Positions 8,440-20,420 of a stretch of 64,000 bases of DNA are shown here, in pieces. The stretch spans positions 62,001-126,000 of the forward strand of contig NZ_AQXR01000010.1 of the NCBI RefSeq assembly GCF_000376885.1, read 5' to 3'. How positions within the stretch are numbered: position 1 is the first letter of the stretch; every line of letters begins with the position of its first letter. A program made the position numbers and the translations under genes. A model generated the notes under the pieces. It had not been told where the DNA came from. It worked only from the letters and a program-made list of their open reading frames with translations, and ran no database searches. This DNA comes from Alloscardovia criceti DSM 17774 (lineage in GTDB: Bacteria > Actinomycetota > Actinomycetes > Actinomycetales > Bifidobacteriaceae).

Positions 8440-11037
8440 TTATTCTGCAGGATTTTCCGTAGCTTCTGCAGTTTCCTCGCGTGGCGCTTCGGATGGAGAA
8501 TCTTCATTCGAAACCGCGACTGCATCGGCCTCGTCAGAAGCAGACTCATCGGATTCTGGCTCAGCCTGTGCAAAAGGCTTGGCGCTGAAAGTAAACTCAC
8601 CCAAAATGCCTTCACCTTCGGAATCCACCAAAATCTGCTCGTTATCACGCAACTCTCCGAGCAAAATCTTCTCGGAAATCGCATCCTCGATATCACGCTG
8701 GATCACTCGACGCAACGGACGTGCACCCAGAAGTGGATCGAAGCCCTTCTGGGCCAAGAGATCCTTCGCCTGATCGGTCAATTCCACAGCCATATGGCGT
8801 TCGAACAGACGATCATTCAAGCGCGCAATATCCAAATCCACGATTTGGCGTACTTCCGGCTCTGTCAGCTGCTGGAAGACGATAATGTCATCCAAACGGT
8901 TGAGGAATTCTGGGCGGAACTGGCTCTTAAGCTCGGTAGACACCTGATCTTTCATACGCTGGTACGACGTCTGCGTATTGCCACCAATATTGAAACCGGT
9001 ATTTGCAGTCTGAGCAATCTTGCTCGTACCCAAATTCGTGGTCAAAATAATGATGGTGTTCTTGAAGTCCACCTTGCGGCCCTGACCATCGGTTAAATGA
9101 CCATCATCCAATACCTGCAACAGCGTATTGAAGATGTCTGGATGAGCCTTTTCGATTTCATCGAACAGTACGACGGAGAATGGCTTACGACGTACCTTCT
9201 CAGTCAACTCGCCACCCTCATCGTAGCCCACGTATCCTGGAGGAGCACCGAAGAGACGAGAGGCGGCATACTTTTCACCGAATTCCGACATATCGATACG
9301 AATCAACGCATCATCGTCATCGAAGAGGAATTGTGCCAAGCTCTTGGCCAATTCGGTCTTACCTACACCGGTTGGCCCCGCGAAGATAAAGGAACCAGAC
9401 GGACGTTTTGGATCCTTCAAGCCCACGCGCGCACGACGGATAGAACGTGCCAGCGCAGAAACAGCCTCATCCTGTCCAATAATGCGCTTATGGAGTTCAG
9501 ACTCCATGGACAGCAACTTCTTGGACTCTTCCTGAGTCAACTTGAAGACTGGGATGCCAGTGGTCGAAGAAATCACCTGTGCGATAACTTCCTCATCTAC
9601 CACCATGGACACGTCGGACTCACCTTCACGCCACGCCTTTTCACGCTCGGAACGCTTCGTTTCCAACGTTTCCTGTTCGTCGCGCAAAGAAGCAGCCTTC
9701 TCGAAGTCTTGCTGAGCAATGGCCTCATCCTTTTGCTGCTTGAGCTTAGCAATGCGATTTTCCATATCCTTCAGCTCCGGTGGAGCGGTCAGACGACGAA
9801 TACGCAAGCGAGCACCGGCTTCATCGATTAAATCGATGGCCTTATCTGGCAGATGACGATCCTGGATGTAGCGTGCAGAAAGTTCCGCAGCTGCTTGCAA
9901 AGCCTTATCCGTAATGGTGACACGATGATGATCTTCGTAATTCTTACGCAGACCCTTCAAAATCTCGATGGTATCCGCAATGCTTGGCTCATTGACCTGA
10001 ATTGGCTGGAAACGACGCTCCAGCGCCGCATCCTTCTCGATGTACTTGCGATACTCATCGGTAGTCGTGGCGCCAATGGTCTGGAGCTCGCCACGGGCCA
10101 GCATAGGTTTGAGCATGTCGGAAGCGCCCATAGCACCATCTGCAGCGCCAGCACCGACGATAGTATGAATTTCATCGATGAAGAGCACTACGTCACCGCG
10201 CGTCTGGATTTCCTTCAGCACCTTCTTTAAGCGCTCTTCGAAATCACCGCGGTAACGCGAACCTGCAATCATCGAACCCAAATCCAAGGAGTAAATTTGC
10301 TTATCGCGCAAGGTTTCTGGCACATCGCCGGCTACGACCTTTTGCGCCAAACCTTCGACAACAGCCGTTTTACCTACGCCCGGTTCACCAATCAAGACAG
10401 GGTTATTCTTGGTGCGACGGCTCAACACCACCATAACGCGCTGGATTTCCGAGCTACGTCCGATGACTGGGTCGAGCTTGCCTTCACGTGCCTGCTGAGT
10501 GAGATTGCGACCGAACTGGTCCAGCAATGCAGAACCGGTCTGGCTCTGCTTGTTTGCTACACTTCCAGAATTTGCCAATTCGCCATTGGCATCAGACTCA
10601 TGCGTATCGCGAATAGCATCGATCACGGATGTGCGCAAATCACTCAAATCCACGTTCATCTTGACGAGTACCTGAGTACCCACGCCTTCGCCTTCATGGA
10701 TCAAACCCAGCAAAATATGCTCGGTGCCAATGTAGCTGTGGCCTAATTGAAGAGCTTCGCGCAAGGACAATTCCAGAACTTGCTTAGCATGAGGCGTAAA
10801 TGGAATGTGACCGGATGGAGCGGCACTTCCCTTGCCAATCATTTCCTCAACTTGCGCCTTGGTTGCTTCAAACTCCACGCCCTTGGATTCCAACGCTTTT
10901 GCAGCAACGCCTTCGCCCTCGCGGATTAAACCCAGCAGAAGGTGTTCGGTGCCAATGTAATTGTGTTGGAGAGAGCGCGCTTCCTCCTGAGCAAGGACGA
11001 TGACTCGCCTAGCCCTATCGGTAAAACGTTCAAACAT
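8440..11037 (-). CDS. clpC: ATP-dependent Clp protease ATPase subunit ClpC
   Basis: An 865-residue class I Clp/Hsp100 unfoldase that feeds proteins to the ClpP protease. In order: a double Clp N-domain (starting [20 protein letters not shown], repeated around residue 80), AAA1 with GEPGVGKT near residue 210, a UVR-type middle region ([21 protein letters not shown]), AAA2 with GPTGVGKTE near 550, the ClpP-binding loop region, and an acidic Glu/Ser/Ala-rich tail of about 60 residues. An ATG with a GAGGA site is used. The gene diverges from a universal stress gene, and an HspR-type inverted repeat lies about 95 bases upstream of the start, suggesting heat-shock control. Confidence 0.97.
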   Translation of the reverse strand: MFERFTDRARRVIVLAQEEARSLQHNYIGTEHLLLGLIREGEGVAAKALESKGVEFEATKAQVEEMIGKGSAAPSGHIPFTPHAKQVLELSLREALQLGHSYIGTEHILLGLIHEGEGVGTQVLVKMNVDLSDLRTSVIDAIRDTHESDANGELANSGSVANKQSQTGSALLDQFGRNLTQQAREGKLDPVIGRSSEIQRVMVVLSRRTKNNPVLIGEPGVGKTAVVEGLAQKVVAGDVPETLRDKQIYSLDLGSMIAGSRYRGDFEERLKKVLKEIQTRGDVVLFIDEIHTIVGAGAADGAMGASDMLKPMLARGELQTIGATTTDEYRKYIEKDAALERRFQPIQVNEPSIADTIEILKGLRKNYEDHHRVTITDKALQAAAELSARYIQDRHLPDKAIDLIDEAGARLRIRRLTAPPELKDMENRIAKLKQQKDEAIAQQDFEKAASLRDEQETLETKRSEREKAWREGESDVSMVVDEEVIAQVISSTTGIPVFKLTQEESKKLLSMESELHKRIIGQDEAVSALARSIRRARVGLKDPKRPSGSFIFAGPTGVGKTELAKSLAQFLFDDDDALIRIDMSEFGEKYAASRLFGAPPGYVGYDEGGELTEKVRRKPFSVVLFDEIEKAHPDIFNTLLQVLDDGHLTDGQGRKVDFKNTIIILTTNLGTSKIAQTANTGFNIGGNTQTSYQRMKDQVSTELKSQFRPEFLNRLDDIIVFQQLTEPEVRQIVDLDIARLNDRLFERHMAVELTDQAKDLLAQKGFDPLLGARPLRRVIQRDIEDAISEKILLGELRDNEQILVDSEGEGILGEFTFSAKPFAQAEPESDESASDEADAVAVSNEDSPSEAPREETAEATENPAE

Positions 11038-11132
11038 AAAAATCCTCCAATAATTTTCCTAGGTATGATTTTACAGATGTTTTTGAAATCCTGCCCGAAT
11101 TTCATCGATTTCCAGCCCAGAGCCAAAAAAAA

Positions 11133-11153
11133 CTTGAGTGAGTTTGACGCAAG
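11133..11153. promoter_or_regulatory. HAIR-like inverted repeat (candidate HspR site)
   Basis: CTTGAGT, seven bases, then ACGCAAG matches the HspR-associated inverted repeat CTTGAGT-N7-ACTCAAG at 13 of 14 arm positions. The flanking AA and TT extend the symmetry. It lies between the divergent clpC and universal stress genes and could control either or both. HspR binding is inferred from the consensus only. Confidence 0.7.
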
Positions 11154-11231
11154 TTCTGTTATTTTAGTGGCAAAATGCAATGCGTAGCAGTCCACAATCT
11201 AAGGGAGTACACTGAAGAAAAGGAGGAAAAA

Positions 11232-12209
11232 ATGACAAAATTAGCTGAAAATATGCCACTTCCTCTGACTGCGCACGAAGATTCTCCTCAGCACAGTGTT
11301 TTAGAGGAACTGGGTGAACTCGCCGTCGGCGTGGATGGTACACCTGAATCCTTTGCTGCCCTTCAGTGGGCCATGCAGGAATCTGCAATCACACATCAAA
11401 AAGTGCATGCAATTTATGGTTGGACGCAGTCGTGGGATACGGGCGCGCAACCCATAAGCGAGGCCGACTGGGACCATGCGCGCAAAATCATCAATCATCA
11501 GCTCAGCGCGTGGGCGCAGACAGCTTCTGAAAGTTTAGGCTTCGACGTTTCGGAACTAAAACTCACTTCTATGCATTCGGCAGGTACGACTGCGCTACTC
11601 AACATCGGCGAAAATGCGCATCAGATTGTGGTGGGCAGGCGCTCCATGGGTGCCGTAGCAAGATGGTTCCTAGGCTCGTCCAGCCAAACACTGATTAACG
11701 AAGCCCAAACCCCCGTCACCATTGTGCGTATGCCTGAGTCTGCTCCACGCGTGGTCAACAGTGCGGACGCTTCTTTTGCTGTGGATACGTCAGCTCCGGT
11801 GGTCGTAGGTGTGGATGGTTCTGTGCACAGTCTTCGGGCCTTGAATTTTGCCCTCGAGGCTGGCGCCATTGAGCACCGAGACGTTCATGTCATCTTGTGC
11901 TGGCAAACCAAGACCCTAGGCGAATTTATGGAGAAATCCCGCTCTATTCCTTCGCTTCACGAAGGAGAAATCATTGCGCAGGATGTACTCAGCCGACTCC
12001 TCGATCAGGCGCATAAGCCTGCCGGCGTCTCTATCATCGCAACGCCGATGTACGCCACCGCTACAAAGGGGCTGCTGAGCGTAGCACCTCAGGCACATCG
12101 CGTAATCGTAGGATCTCGCGGCTTAGGCAAGTTTGAGCAGCAGGTTCTCGGCTCTGTGAGCAAGAAATTGCTCGAAAAATGTCCTACGACAGTCACCGTT
12201 GTGCATTAA
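11232..12209 (+). CDS. Universal stress protein with two Usp domains
   Basis: 325 residues containing two UspA domains in tandem. Domain 1 starts LAVGVDGTPESFAALQWAM and ends with VVGRRSMGAVARWFLGSSS. Domain 2 starts VVVGVDGSVHSLRALNFAL and ends with IVGSRGLGKFEQQVLGSVS. The second domain keeps the G-2x-G-9x-G-S nucleotide loop; in the first the second glycine is serine, so ATP binding may differ between the halves. The ATG at 11232 sits five bases after a perfect AGGAGG. It shares an intergenic region with clpC that carries the HAIR-like repeat. Confidence 0.92.
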   Translation: MTKLAENMPLPLTAHEDSPQHSVLEELGELAVGVDGTPESFAALQWAMQESAITHQKVHAIYGWTQSWDTGAQPISEADWDHARKIINHQLSAWAQTASESLGFDVSELKLTSMHSAGTTALLNIGENAHQIVVGRRSMGAVARWFLGSSSQTLINEAQTPVTIVRMPESAPRVVNSADASFAVDTSAPVVVGVDGSVHSLRALNFALEAGAIEHRDVHVILCWQTKTLGEFMEKSRSIPSLHEGEIIAQDVLSRLLDQAHKPAGVSIIATPMYATATKGLLSVAPQAHRVIVGSRGLGKFEQQVLGSVSKKLLEKCPTTVTVVH

Positions 12210-12222
12210 GTGGCACTCATAC

Positions 12223-12263
12223 AATGGTGGGATGATGTTGATATTCTTCGTCATCCCACCATT
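12223..12263. terminator. Bidirectional terminator
   Basis: AATGGTGGGATGA pairs perfectly with TCATCCCACCATT across a 15-base loop, in the gap between the convergent universal stress gene and the DUF3027 gene. No long T-run follows, so efficiency is uncertain. Confidence 0.65.
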
Positions 12264-12286
12264 GCGTTATCGTTCAGAAGGTTGCA

Positions 12287-13804
12287 CTACTCTTGAGTTT
12301 CTGGGGTTTCCTTGTCTTCAGTATCTGTGTCTGAATCCTCCAGAGATTCCGATGATTCGACCTTCTCTGCGACTTCTGCCTCCGAATGATTTTGAGGAGT
12401 ACCTGACGCAGATGGAGCTACTGAATCTTCTTCTGAATCATCTGTGCTCTCGCTGCTGAGGTTGTCTTGCCTTAGGTCAATAGAAGTTTGTTCAGCCGTA
12501 ATTTCCTGTGAAGTTGTGTCTTCTGAAGACCTTTCCTCGTCAGTCGCTTCTTTTGAAGAAGTTTCTTTATGAGATGCCCCGTCACCAGCAGCATCTTCGG
12601 CCTCATCATCTTCTAACGTGGCATAATCGCCATCCTGTTCGCTAGATTTTTCCGCTGCAGACGCTGGATTATCCTGATGATCCGGCGCATTCGAGGAATC
12701 TGCCGTATCTGCGGTATCGATAGAATCCTCAGCATTCTGCGAATCCTCCGATTCTTCCGAAGAATCGGTCAAATCTTCAGGATCTTCTACGTCTTCAAGG
12801 ATATCCGCAATTCGGCGCTCTTCAGCCGTTGGTTTTGGATTGCGTGGCTTGGTGATGAGGATAATATCATCGTCATCATTTACCGTTGGGTCTGGCTGTA
12901 CCCACATGGTTGAAGGAGTTGGCGGCTCGATATCCGAATGCTCTCCGCAACCGTGATCCATAGACACCACGCGACCGTCGTCCTGACTCCACTTATTGGC
13001 GCACACACCGAACATAGTGCCCAACTCACCCTGCAGTTGTACAAAGAAGCCGCAGGTTTGGCATGTTTTACCTGAAGCTACACGCGTAGACAAGGATTTT
13101 GGACCGTGAGGCCCCGAATACCAGCGATCCGCCGCCTGTGCGCGACCAACAGGTGACAATACGCGCGAACGCGCTAATTCAAATTCTTCAACGATGTCTT
13201 GGAATTCTTCCTTTTCAGAGGTTTGAGTTGCTTCTGTTTGTCCTGCAGCAGCATCGGTTTTACGGAATTTCTGAGCATCCTCTGCCGTCTGCCCCTCTGT
13301 GCCCGTATCGCTGTCCTCGTTGTCGCTCTTATCGTCATTCTGAGACTGATGGCGAGCCTGGGCAACATTATCCTCATCAGACTTCTCAGAGGCTTCGTCT
13401 GCCGCGATCTGTACGCCGGGTTCCAAACGTTCATCGTCTTCAGGCGTGCCCAAAACATCTGTTGGGGAAATATCAGACGGCTCCAGCCTGTCCTTCCAAG
13501 GAATCCATTCCGGTGCTAAAAGCGCTTGAGAGGTTGGAATGAGCGAAGACTCGTTAACTGTCCACTTGTGCGCATCGATATCGTGATACATCGTCACCGA
13601 CCATTGCCAGCCCTCGTATCCCTTGATCTGCGAATCGAAGCGGAAGTCTGCGAGATGCTCCCCAACCTCCAGCGCTACTACGAAATCTCCAATATGCTGA
13701 ACATCGTCAGCAATATCAGCTAATGCTTGACGAGCTTGGACAATGGTGGATTCCTCCACCTCCATAGGTGTCCATTCACTATTGTGCTGCGATGTTTCAG
13801 TCAT
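12287..13804 (-). CDS. DUF3027 family protein with long acidic tail
   Basis: 505 residues. The N-terminal 230 or so residues match the actinobacterial DUF3027 pattern (VGEHLADFRFDSQIKGYEGW, APEWIPWKDRLEPSDISPTD). A later segment holds a likely metal-binding cluster: CQTCGF, a cysteine 19 residues on (VCANKW) and another after DHG (CGEH). The last 200 residues are low-complexity Asp/Glu/Ser/Thr and probably disordered; a further acidic insert lies around 120-200. The function is unknown. The neighbouring upstream cold-shock gene is a recurrent partner in actinobacteria. Stop to start spacing suggests the cold-shock gene (27 bases upstream) is co-transcribed with it. Confidence 0.8.
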   Translation of the reverse strand: MTETSQHNSEWTPMEVEESTIVQARQALADIADDVQHIGDFVVALEVGEHLADFRFDSQIKGYEGWQWSVTMYHDIDAHKWTVNESSLIPTSQALLAPEWIPWKDRLEPSDISPTDVLGTPEDDERLEPGVQIAADEASEKSDEDNVAQARHQSQNDDKSDNEDSDTGTEGQTAEDAQKFRKTDAAAGQTEATQTSEKEEFQDIVEEFELARSRVLSPVGRAQAADRWYSGPHGPKSLSTRVASGKTCQTCGFFVQLQGELGTMFGVCANKWSQDDGRVVSMDHGCGEHSDIEPPTPSTMWVQPDPTVNDDDDIILITKPRNPKPTAEERRIADILEDVEDPEDLTDSSEESEDSQNAEDSIDTADTADSSNAPDHQDNPASAAEKSSEQDGDYATLEDDEAEDAAGDGASHKETSSKEATDEERSSEDTTSQEITAEQTSIDLRQDNLSSESTDDSEEDSVAPSASGTPQNHSEAEVAEKVESSESLEDSDTDTEDKETPETQE

Positions 13805-13831
13805 ATATCTCTCTCTTTGAGAAAGTGCAGT

Positions 13832-14221
13832 TTAATCCTGCACGTCAAAATTGTCCGCCACGGCGCGAAGCACATGGGCTAGTTTCTGGGCGTCTGCACC
13901 TTGAGGATAACGTCCCCGACGCAAAGCATTCCCAGCAGAATCCAGCAGCTTAATGACATCTTCTACAATTGCTGCCATATCTTCTGCCTTTGGACGCGTA
14001 GCTTTCACCACAGACATGGCTGGTCCAACGACCTGAATATCCATAGCCTGAGGCCCTTTTCGGCCTTCGATGCGAGAGAACTCTACACGTGTACCTTTGC
14101 GTAAGGTCGTTGCTCCAGCAGGTAAAGCCATTGCTGGGACGAATACATCTTCGCCATCATCGCTGCTGATAAAACCGAATTTCTTATCAGCATCGAACCA
14201 ACGCACTTTTCCACTTGGCAT
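13832..14221 (-). CDS. Cold-shock domain protein with C-terminal extension
   Basis: A 129-residue protein whose first 65 residues are a CspA-type OB fold with both nucleic-acid-binding motifs (KVRWFDADKKFGFIS for RNP1 and DVFVPAMAL for RNP2). The remaining 60 residues form a helical extension found in the long actinobacterial Csp forms and absent from the 67-residue classic proteins. It probably binds single-stranded RNA or DNA. The start is an ATG with an AGGAA site. It precedes DUF3027 in the same orientation. Confidence 0.88.
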   Translation of the reverse strand: MPSGKVRWFDADKKFGFISSDDGEDVFVPAMALPAGATTLRKGTRVEFSRIEGRKGPQAMDIQVVGPAMSVVKATRPKAEDMAAIVEDVIKLLDSAGNALRRGRYPQGADAQKLAHVLRAVADNFDVQD

Positions 14222-14289
14222 TTTCTTCCTTTACGTTACTCTATACAACTTTAACTATAACGGTCTTATATTGTAACGCAAAGCAGCAT

Positions 14290-16305
14290 TTATTTCTCTG
14301 GTGAAGTGTTCTTCTTCGAGTTGAGCGAAATTTCGATCTGCGTGGTTGTCATATCATCGGAGGCATTACGCTTGCGCTTTCCAAAGATAGCAGGCGCCGT
14401 TTTCTTCTCCCGCAAGTGCTCTTCTGCCGGGTCCACCGTTCTAAAGAGCATGGTCTGAGAAATAGGAATCACAACCGTAAAGGTCAAACCTCCGTCCGGC
14501 GTTGGCGTAGCGCAAATAATGCCATGATGCGCATTGATAACCGACTGCGCAATGGACATACCTAGTCCTGTGCCACCCTTTTCACGTGCACGCGAAGGGT
14601 CAGCCGTGTAGAAGCGTTCAAATATGCGCTGGCGTGATTCCTCATCCATACCCGGACCGTGATCGATGATGCGAATAATGACGAATTCCAAACTGTCATT
14701 GCGCTGAGAATTCTGCGAAACCATGTCGAGGAATCGATACAGACTTTCGGAGGTGGATGGTGCATTTTCGAAGTCGCGAGGATCTACGCTGGCATGCACC
14801 ACGCTGGCGCCGACTTCCACCGGCGAATTATGCGGTGTGTAGCGATGAATATTGCCAATAATATTTGTCACCACTTGACGCAAACGCACCGGATCGCCAC
14901 CCGCATCGATTTCTGGAATCTGCCCGGGCACAAAGACGAGCGGATCCGAATTTTCCGATAATTCTTCCCCGGTCACCGACTGCAAAATTGAGCCCGCATT
15001 CATGCTCAGACGTCCCAGACGAATTTCTCGTTCTGGATCCAAGGCGTGCAAATCCTCGGCGGAATCCTCCAGCAGGGTTTTGACATGAATGGTTTGTGCC
15101 AAATCAATGCCGCGACCCTCATCCAAACGGGCAAGGCTCAGCAAATCCTCGACCAGGGCGGACATGCGAGAACTAGATTTATCGATATGCTCAATCACCA
15201 TATCCGCGCTTTCCACAGGATCTGTATACGGCGATTTTCTTTGCATTTTATACAGTTCCGTGCTGCCATGAATGACGGCTAGCGGTGTGCGCAACTCGTG
15301 TGAAGCATCGGAAACAAAGCGTTTCATCTGATTTGTAATTTCTTCTTGCTTCTTAAAGCTGCGTTCAATGCGCGAAAGCATGGTATTCAAAGACGCTGAA
15401 AGAGAACCAATTTCAGTATTGGGTGGCGCGGTTTGCACACGCTGAGACAGGTCGCCAGCGGCAATTTTCGCCGCAGTTTTCTCCATATATTTCAGCGGAC
15501 GCAACGAACGCCGAATAGCGATAAAGGCCAGCAATCCTGCACTGATAACGATGGCCGTAGCTGCCCAAACAAAATACATGGTCAGGGCCTGCGTGGTGTC
15601 GTTGACATCAAACAAGGATAAGGCAATGTATACCACGTACTGCGTGCCTGTGGAACGATTCATATATTGCATGGCTATGACGCGCCACGGCGTATAGGCC
15701 ATTTTCGAGGTGCGTTCATTGAGCGTTATATTATCCGCGGTTGTTACTGTGGCTGCCACGGTAGTCGGCGTATTATAAGGAAAACTTAAGGCTGTGCCCT
15801 CTTCCGGCAAAGTAGGAATAGACTCGATGCCATCGTGCGCAATCGGCACCAGTGGCGTGCTCAAAATATCGTTATTGCTATCGCGAATCTGAACAAAATA
15901 ATCTGCAGGACCCAGATTTTGATTGCCCGTCGTAGAGTACGGCATCGGGCGCTGATTTTGGTCTGAAGAATTGCTATTTTGTGCACCATTTGCCACATTG
16001 CCTATAAGGTTTCCTAAGGTTGTAGAACCGGACAAGCCTTGACTACTAGGGGCTTGATCCACCTTATTTTCGGATTGCAATAAATCGATATTGTTGATAA
16101 CCAACGTCGCCTGACGCATCAGCTGCGTATCGGTTTTCTGCAACAATGCAGAGGATACGAGCTGACGTGAAGCGAAAACGAGTACAGAGCTAGCCAATAC
16201 AAGCACGATTAAAACCAACGCAACCAAGCGAGATGCCAGTGGAATTGCGCTGAGTTTATACTTGAGGTGGCGAAGGAAGCTCGGCTTTTCAGCGGTGTTT
16301 GCCAT
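14290..16305 (-). CDS. Sensor histidine kinase with HAMP domain
   Basis: 671 residues. Two membrane helices (about 25-47 and 243-263) flank an extracytoplasmic sensor region of about 190 residues that is rich in Asn, Ser and Thr. Then come HAMP (about 263-315), the phosphoacceptor helix with SHELRTP (His 336), and a HATPase domain with an N-box asparagine in NIIGNIHRYTPH, GPGMD, and GGTGLGMSIA. A C-terminal Lys/Arg-rich tail of about 50 residues follows. It pairs with the response regulator whose stop is 19 bases upstream of its start. The signal is unknown; the overall form resembles the MprB/TcrY/TrcS type of actinobacterial kinases. Confidence 0.9.
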   Translation of the reverse strand: MANTAEKPSFLRHLKYKLSAIPLASRLVALVLIVLVLASSVLVFASRQLVSSALLQKTDTQLMRQATLVINNIDLLQSENKVDQAPSSQGLSGSTTLGNLIGNVANGAQNSNSSDQNQRPMPYSTTGNQNLGPADYFVQIRDSNNDILSTPLVPIAHDGIESIPTLPEEGTALSFPYNTPTTVAATVTTADNITLNERTSKMAYTPWRVIAMQYMNRSTGTQYVVYIALSLFDVNDTTQALTMYFVWAATAIVISAGLLAFIAIRRSLRPLKYMEKTAAKIAAGDLSQRVQTAPPNTEIGSLSASLNTMLSRIERSFKKQEEITNQMKRFVSDASHELRTPLAVIHGSTELYKMQRKSPYTDPVESADMVIEHIDKSSSRMSALVEDLLSLARLDEGRGIDLAQTIHVKTLLEDSAEDLHALDPEREIRLGRLSMNAGSILQSVTGEELSENSDPLVFVPGQIPEIDAGGDPVRLRQVVTNIIGNIHRYTPHNSPVEVGASVVHASVDPRDFENAPSTSESLYRFLDMVSQNSQRNDSLEFVIIRIIDHGPGMDEESRQRIFERFYTADPSRAREKGGTGLGMSIAQSVINAHHGIICATPTPDGGLTFTVVIPISQTMLFRTVDPAEEHLREKKTAPAIFGKRKRNASDDMTTTQIEISLNSKKNTSPEK

Positions 16306-16324
16306 GCCTGAAACCTGTTCTTAA

Positions 16325-17056
16325 TTAATCGCGAGGCTCTCGAATCATATAGCCTACGCCACGCTTGGTGAGAATAATAGGGACCACTTTTGCTTCTTCC
16401 CCATTGTCATCGATATAGGTCACGCCATCGATTTTCTTACGCAAGTAGGAAATATAGGATTCCACGATGGCTGCATCCCCACCCCAGTCGTACTGCCATA
16501 CATGATCGAGAATTTGCGCCTTGCTGAGCACGCGCCCCTCGTTATCCATAAGATAGCGCAGAAGTTTGTACTCGGTTGGGCTCAGGTCAATCAATTCACC
16601 ATGGCGGGTGACGTCGTGAGAGTCCTCGTTAATTTCCAAATCGGCTACGCGAATAATAGGATCGTCCTCTACCTGATCGCGTGTGCGGCGCAAAATCGCC
16701 CGAATGCGTGCCACAACCTCTTCCAAGCTAAATGGCTTGGTCACATAGTCATCTCCACCTACGGTCAGTCCCATGACCTTATCTTGAGTGTCGTCACGAG
16801 CCGTTAAGAAAAGCACAGGAGCTTCAATACCTTCTTGGCGTATGCGGCTTGTTACTGTAAAACCGTCGATATCCGGCATCATAACGTCCATAATGATGAG
16901 ATCCGGGTTGGTGTCAATAATCACATCAATTGCCTCAGTACCGTTAGAGGCTGTCACCACATCAAAGCCGGAAAAGCGCAAAGACGCCGATAACAATTCG
17001 CGGATGGAAGGTTCATCATCCACAACTACTAAACGTGCTTCTTGAGTATTTGCCAT
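16325..17056 (-). CDS. OmpR-family response regulator
   Basis: 243 residues with a receiver domain (acidic pocket DDE at 13-15, phosphoacceptor Asp 57 in IIMDVMMPD, and the conserved lysine in YVTKPF) and a C-terminal winged-helix DNA-binding domain (LSPTEYKLLRYLM, ending KRGVGYMI). It resembles the PrrA/TcrA/MprA type. It is the first gene of the two-component operon and diverges from the WXG100 gene across a 179-base gap. Confidence 0.93.
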   Translation of the reverse strand: MANTQEARLVVVDDEPSIRELLSASLRFSGFDVVTASNGTEAIDVIIDTNPDLIIMDVMMPDIDGFTVTSRIRQEGIEAPVLFLTARDDTQDKVMGLTVGGDDYVTKPFSLEEVVARIRAILRRTRDQVEDDPIIRVADLEINEDSHDVTRHGELIDLSPTEYKLLRYLMDNEGRVLSKAQILDHVWQYDWGGDAAIVESYISYLRKKIDGVTYIDDNGEEAKVVPIILTKRGVGYMIREPRD

Positions 17057-17235
17057 AGGTATAAGAATGCCAGATGAGGCTGAGAATTACCTGAAAGAAA
17101 TCTATGGGTTTTGTGTTGAGTTATTCACATCTGCCAACAAGACCGGATTCGCTCAAGAAAACCTGCAATGCACCATTACACTCAGAACTACCTTCTTTCC
17201 TCAACCCTCTTACATACCAAGAGAAAGGACTTTCT

Positions 17236-17526
17236 ATGCCTCAATATCACGTAGATTCTGAGCAAATTCAGCAGGCGGGCATGGCTGTCAACGCCTCCGT
17301 AGACGAAATCCGCACGGCAGTCACAACCATGTATGCACATCTCACACAGCTTCAAGGCAGCTGGCACGGTTCCGCGGCGAGTCAATTCGATGTAGTGATT
17401 GAGCAATGGCGTGCTGCACAAAACCACATCGAGCAGAGTTTGCAGTCTATCCAACTGGCCCTCACCCAAGCGGCGCAGGTGTATGCGGATGCTGAAACGC
17501 AGGCAAGTCAGCTTTTTGCGCAGTAG
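17236..17526 (+). CDS. WXG100 family (ESAT-6-like) protein
   Basis: 96 residues, the family length. It is all-helical, with a central SWHG turn (WxG motif) linking two amphipathic helices; no cysteine and no signal peptide. WXG100 proteins are usually secreted as dimers by type VII (Esx) systems, but no EccC/YukB ATPase or other secretion component is visible in this window. The ATG at 17236 follows a GAAAGGA site; upstream in-frame starts would run through a non-coding-looking segment. A second WxG-containing small gene occurs near 27 kb. Confidence 0.85.
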   Translation: MPQYHVDSEQIQQAGMAVNASVDEIRTAVTTMYAHLTQLQGSWHGSAASQFDVVIEQWRAAQNHIEQSLQSIQLALTQAAQVYADAETQASQLFAQ

Positions 17527-17656
17527 TGCGCAGTACGATGCACAGTAGTGTGCACAACATATCTCATCGGCGCACAGGATACTTTGCCGTTTCCTCTTGC
17601 AGACATCTGTAATGGTTCAGCAAAAGCACATCCAATAGCACACCGTCCACATACAA

Positions 17657-17691
17657 TTCGGGGTTCTTACCGTAAAGGCAAGAACCCCGAA
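17657..17691. terminator. Terminator after groEL
   Basis: A perfect 12-bp stem (TTCGGGGTTCTT with AAGAACCCCGAA) with an 11-base loop lies 60 bases beyond the groEL stop on the minus strand and 130 bases beyond the WXG100 stop on the plus strand. Confidence 0.75.
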
Positions 17692-17751
17692 CATTACAAC
17701 CTTTGTACTTCTTTCGCTTAACGAGTAGTCAAACGAGAGAAAGGTTTGTTT

Positions 17752-19494
<1,743 letters not shown>

Positions 19495-19592
19495 TCAGCC
19501 TAAGAATGCTCAGGCCGGAATACGCACGAATACAGCGATACTGCCGACACTTACCTACCCAAAGCATTCAAAAATTCATGCGCTATACGCCT

Positions 19593-20264
19593 TTAATTGA
19601 GCAAAACTACAGCAATCTGACCTTGGCTGAGACTGGATACCTGCTGAACTGCGCTAATGCCCAACTGGTTGGCGATATCTTGTGCAGTTGCCTGATCTTC
19701 CGTATTGACGTACCACACCGTGTTTACAGAAGGCAAATTGGAACTACCTGCATTGGTTGGCGTAACGCTCGTATATCCATTGTTGGTCAAGGTAGCAGCC
19801 TCCTGAGCTGCATAACCGGTGATACCTGACGCATTGAAGACATACACAGATGCAGACTTATCTACCTGAGTCTGCTGTGTCTCTTCTGAGGTGGAATTAT
19901 CCGAATTCTGAGTATCTGTGGAAGAGATGCTCGTATCGGAAGAGCTATCCGTCGGTGAAGAGGTCGAGCTATCCGTGGAGGAAGAGGACGAAGATGAACT
20001 GTCGCTGGAGCTAGAGTCCTTCGAGGTAGTATCTGTGGAGCTACTACTGGTCGACGCGGTTGGGAAGAGATTTAAACCATTTGGACCCAGCCAGCCATTT
20101 GACCAAGTAAGGAAGCCTAAAGCACAAGCGCCAGCAAGTACGATTGCAATAATAAAAGGCATGAGACGAGACATCACGGTTTTGCGACCCCGATGTGCGC
20201 CACCATTTTGTCCCGTGAACATATCGAATTCATCACGTGGATATTCATTTTTGCTGCGTGCCAT
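19593..20264 (-). CDS. LytR C-terminal domain protein, membrane-anchored
   Basis: 223 residues: a cytoplasmic basic N-terminus, one membrane helix (about 33-54, LMPFIIAIVLAGACALGFLTW), a Ser/Thr/Asp-rich linker of about 70 residues that is probably disordered, and a C-terminal LytR_C domain (SVYVFNASGITGYAAQEAATL to the end). This domain often accompanies LytR-CpsA-Psr wall-polymer ligases, but here it stands alone, so the role is probably at the cell surface and otherwise unknown. It lies upstream of groEL in the same direction. Confidence 0.8.
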   Translation of the reverse strand: MARSKNEYPRDEFDMFTGQNGGAHRGRKTVMSRLMPFIIAIVLAGACALGFLTWSNGWLGPNGLNLFPTASTSSSSTDTTSKDSSSSDSSSSSSSSTDSSTSSPTDSSSDTSISSTDTQNSDNSTSEETQQTQVDKSASVYVFNASGITGYAAQEAATLTNNGYTSVTPTNAGSSNLPSVNTVWYVNTEDQATAQDIANQLGISAVQQVSSLSQGQIAVVLLN

Positions 20265-20420
20265 TACTTCTCCTTATTATTACTGTGCTCTATTCTACGA
20301 AAGACCCTGCACGAGAGGAGCCTGCAGCGCTCAGAGCATCACCTAAGCTGCACACAATGCACGCATTTGAGCACAGTACTAAGCATCCAGTCATCTGTCA
20401 CCGTTTTTCCAGCCTTGAAT

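Noticed and set aside
11175-11231. N-terminal extension of the universal stress protein
   Set aside because: The perfect AGGAGG at 11221-11226 lies inside it and points to the ATG at 11232.
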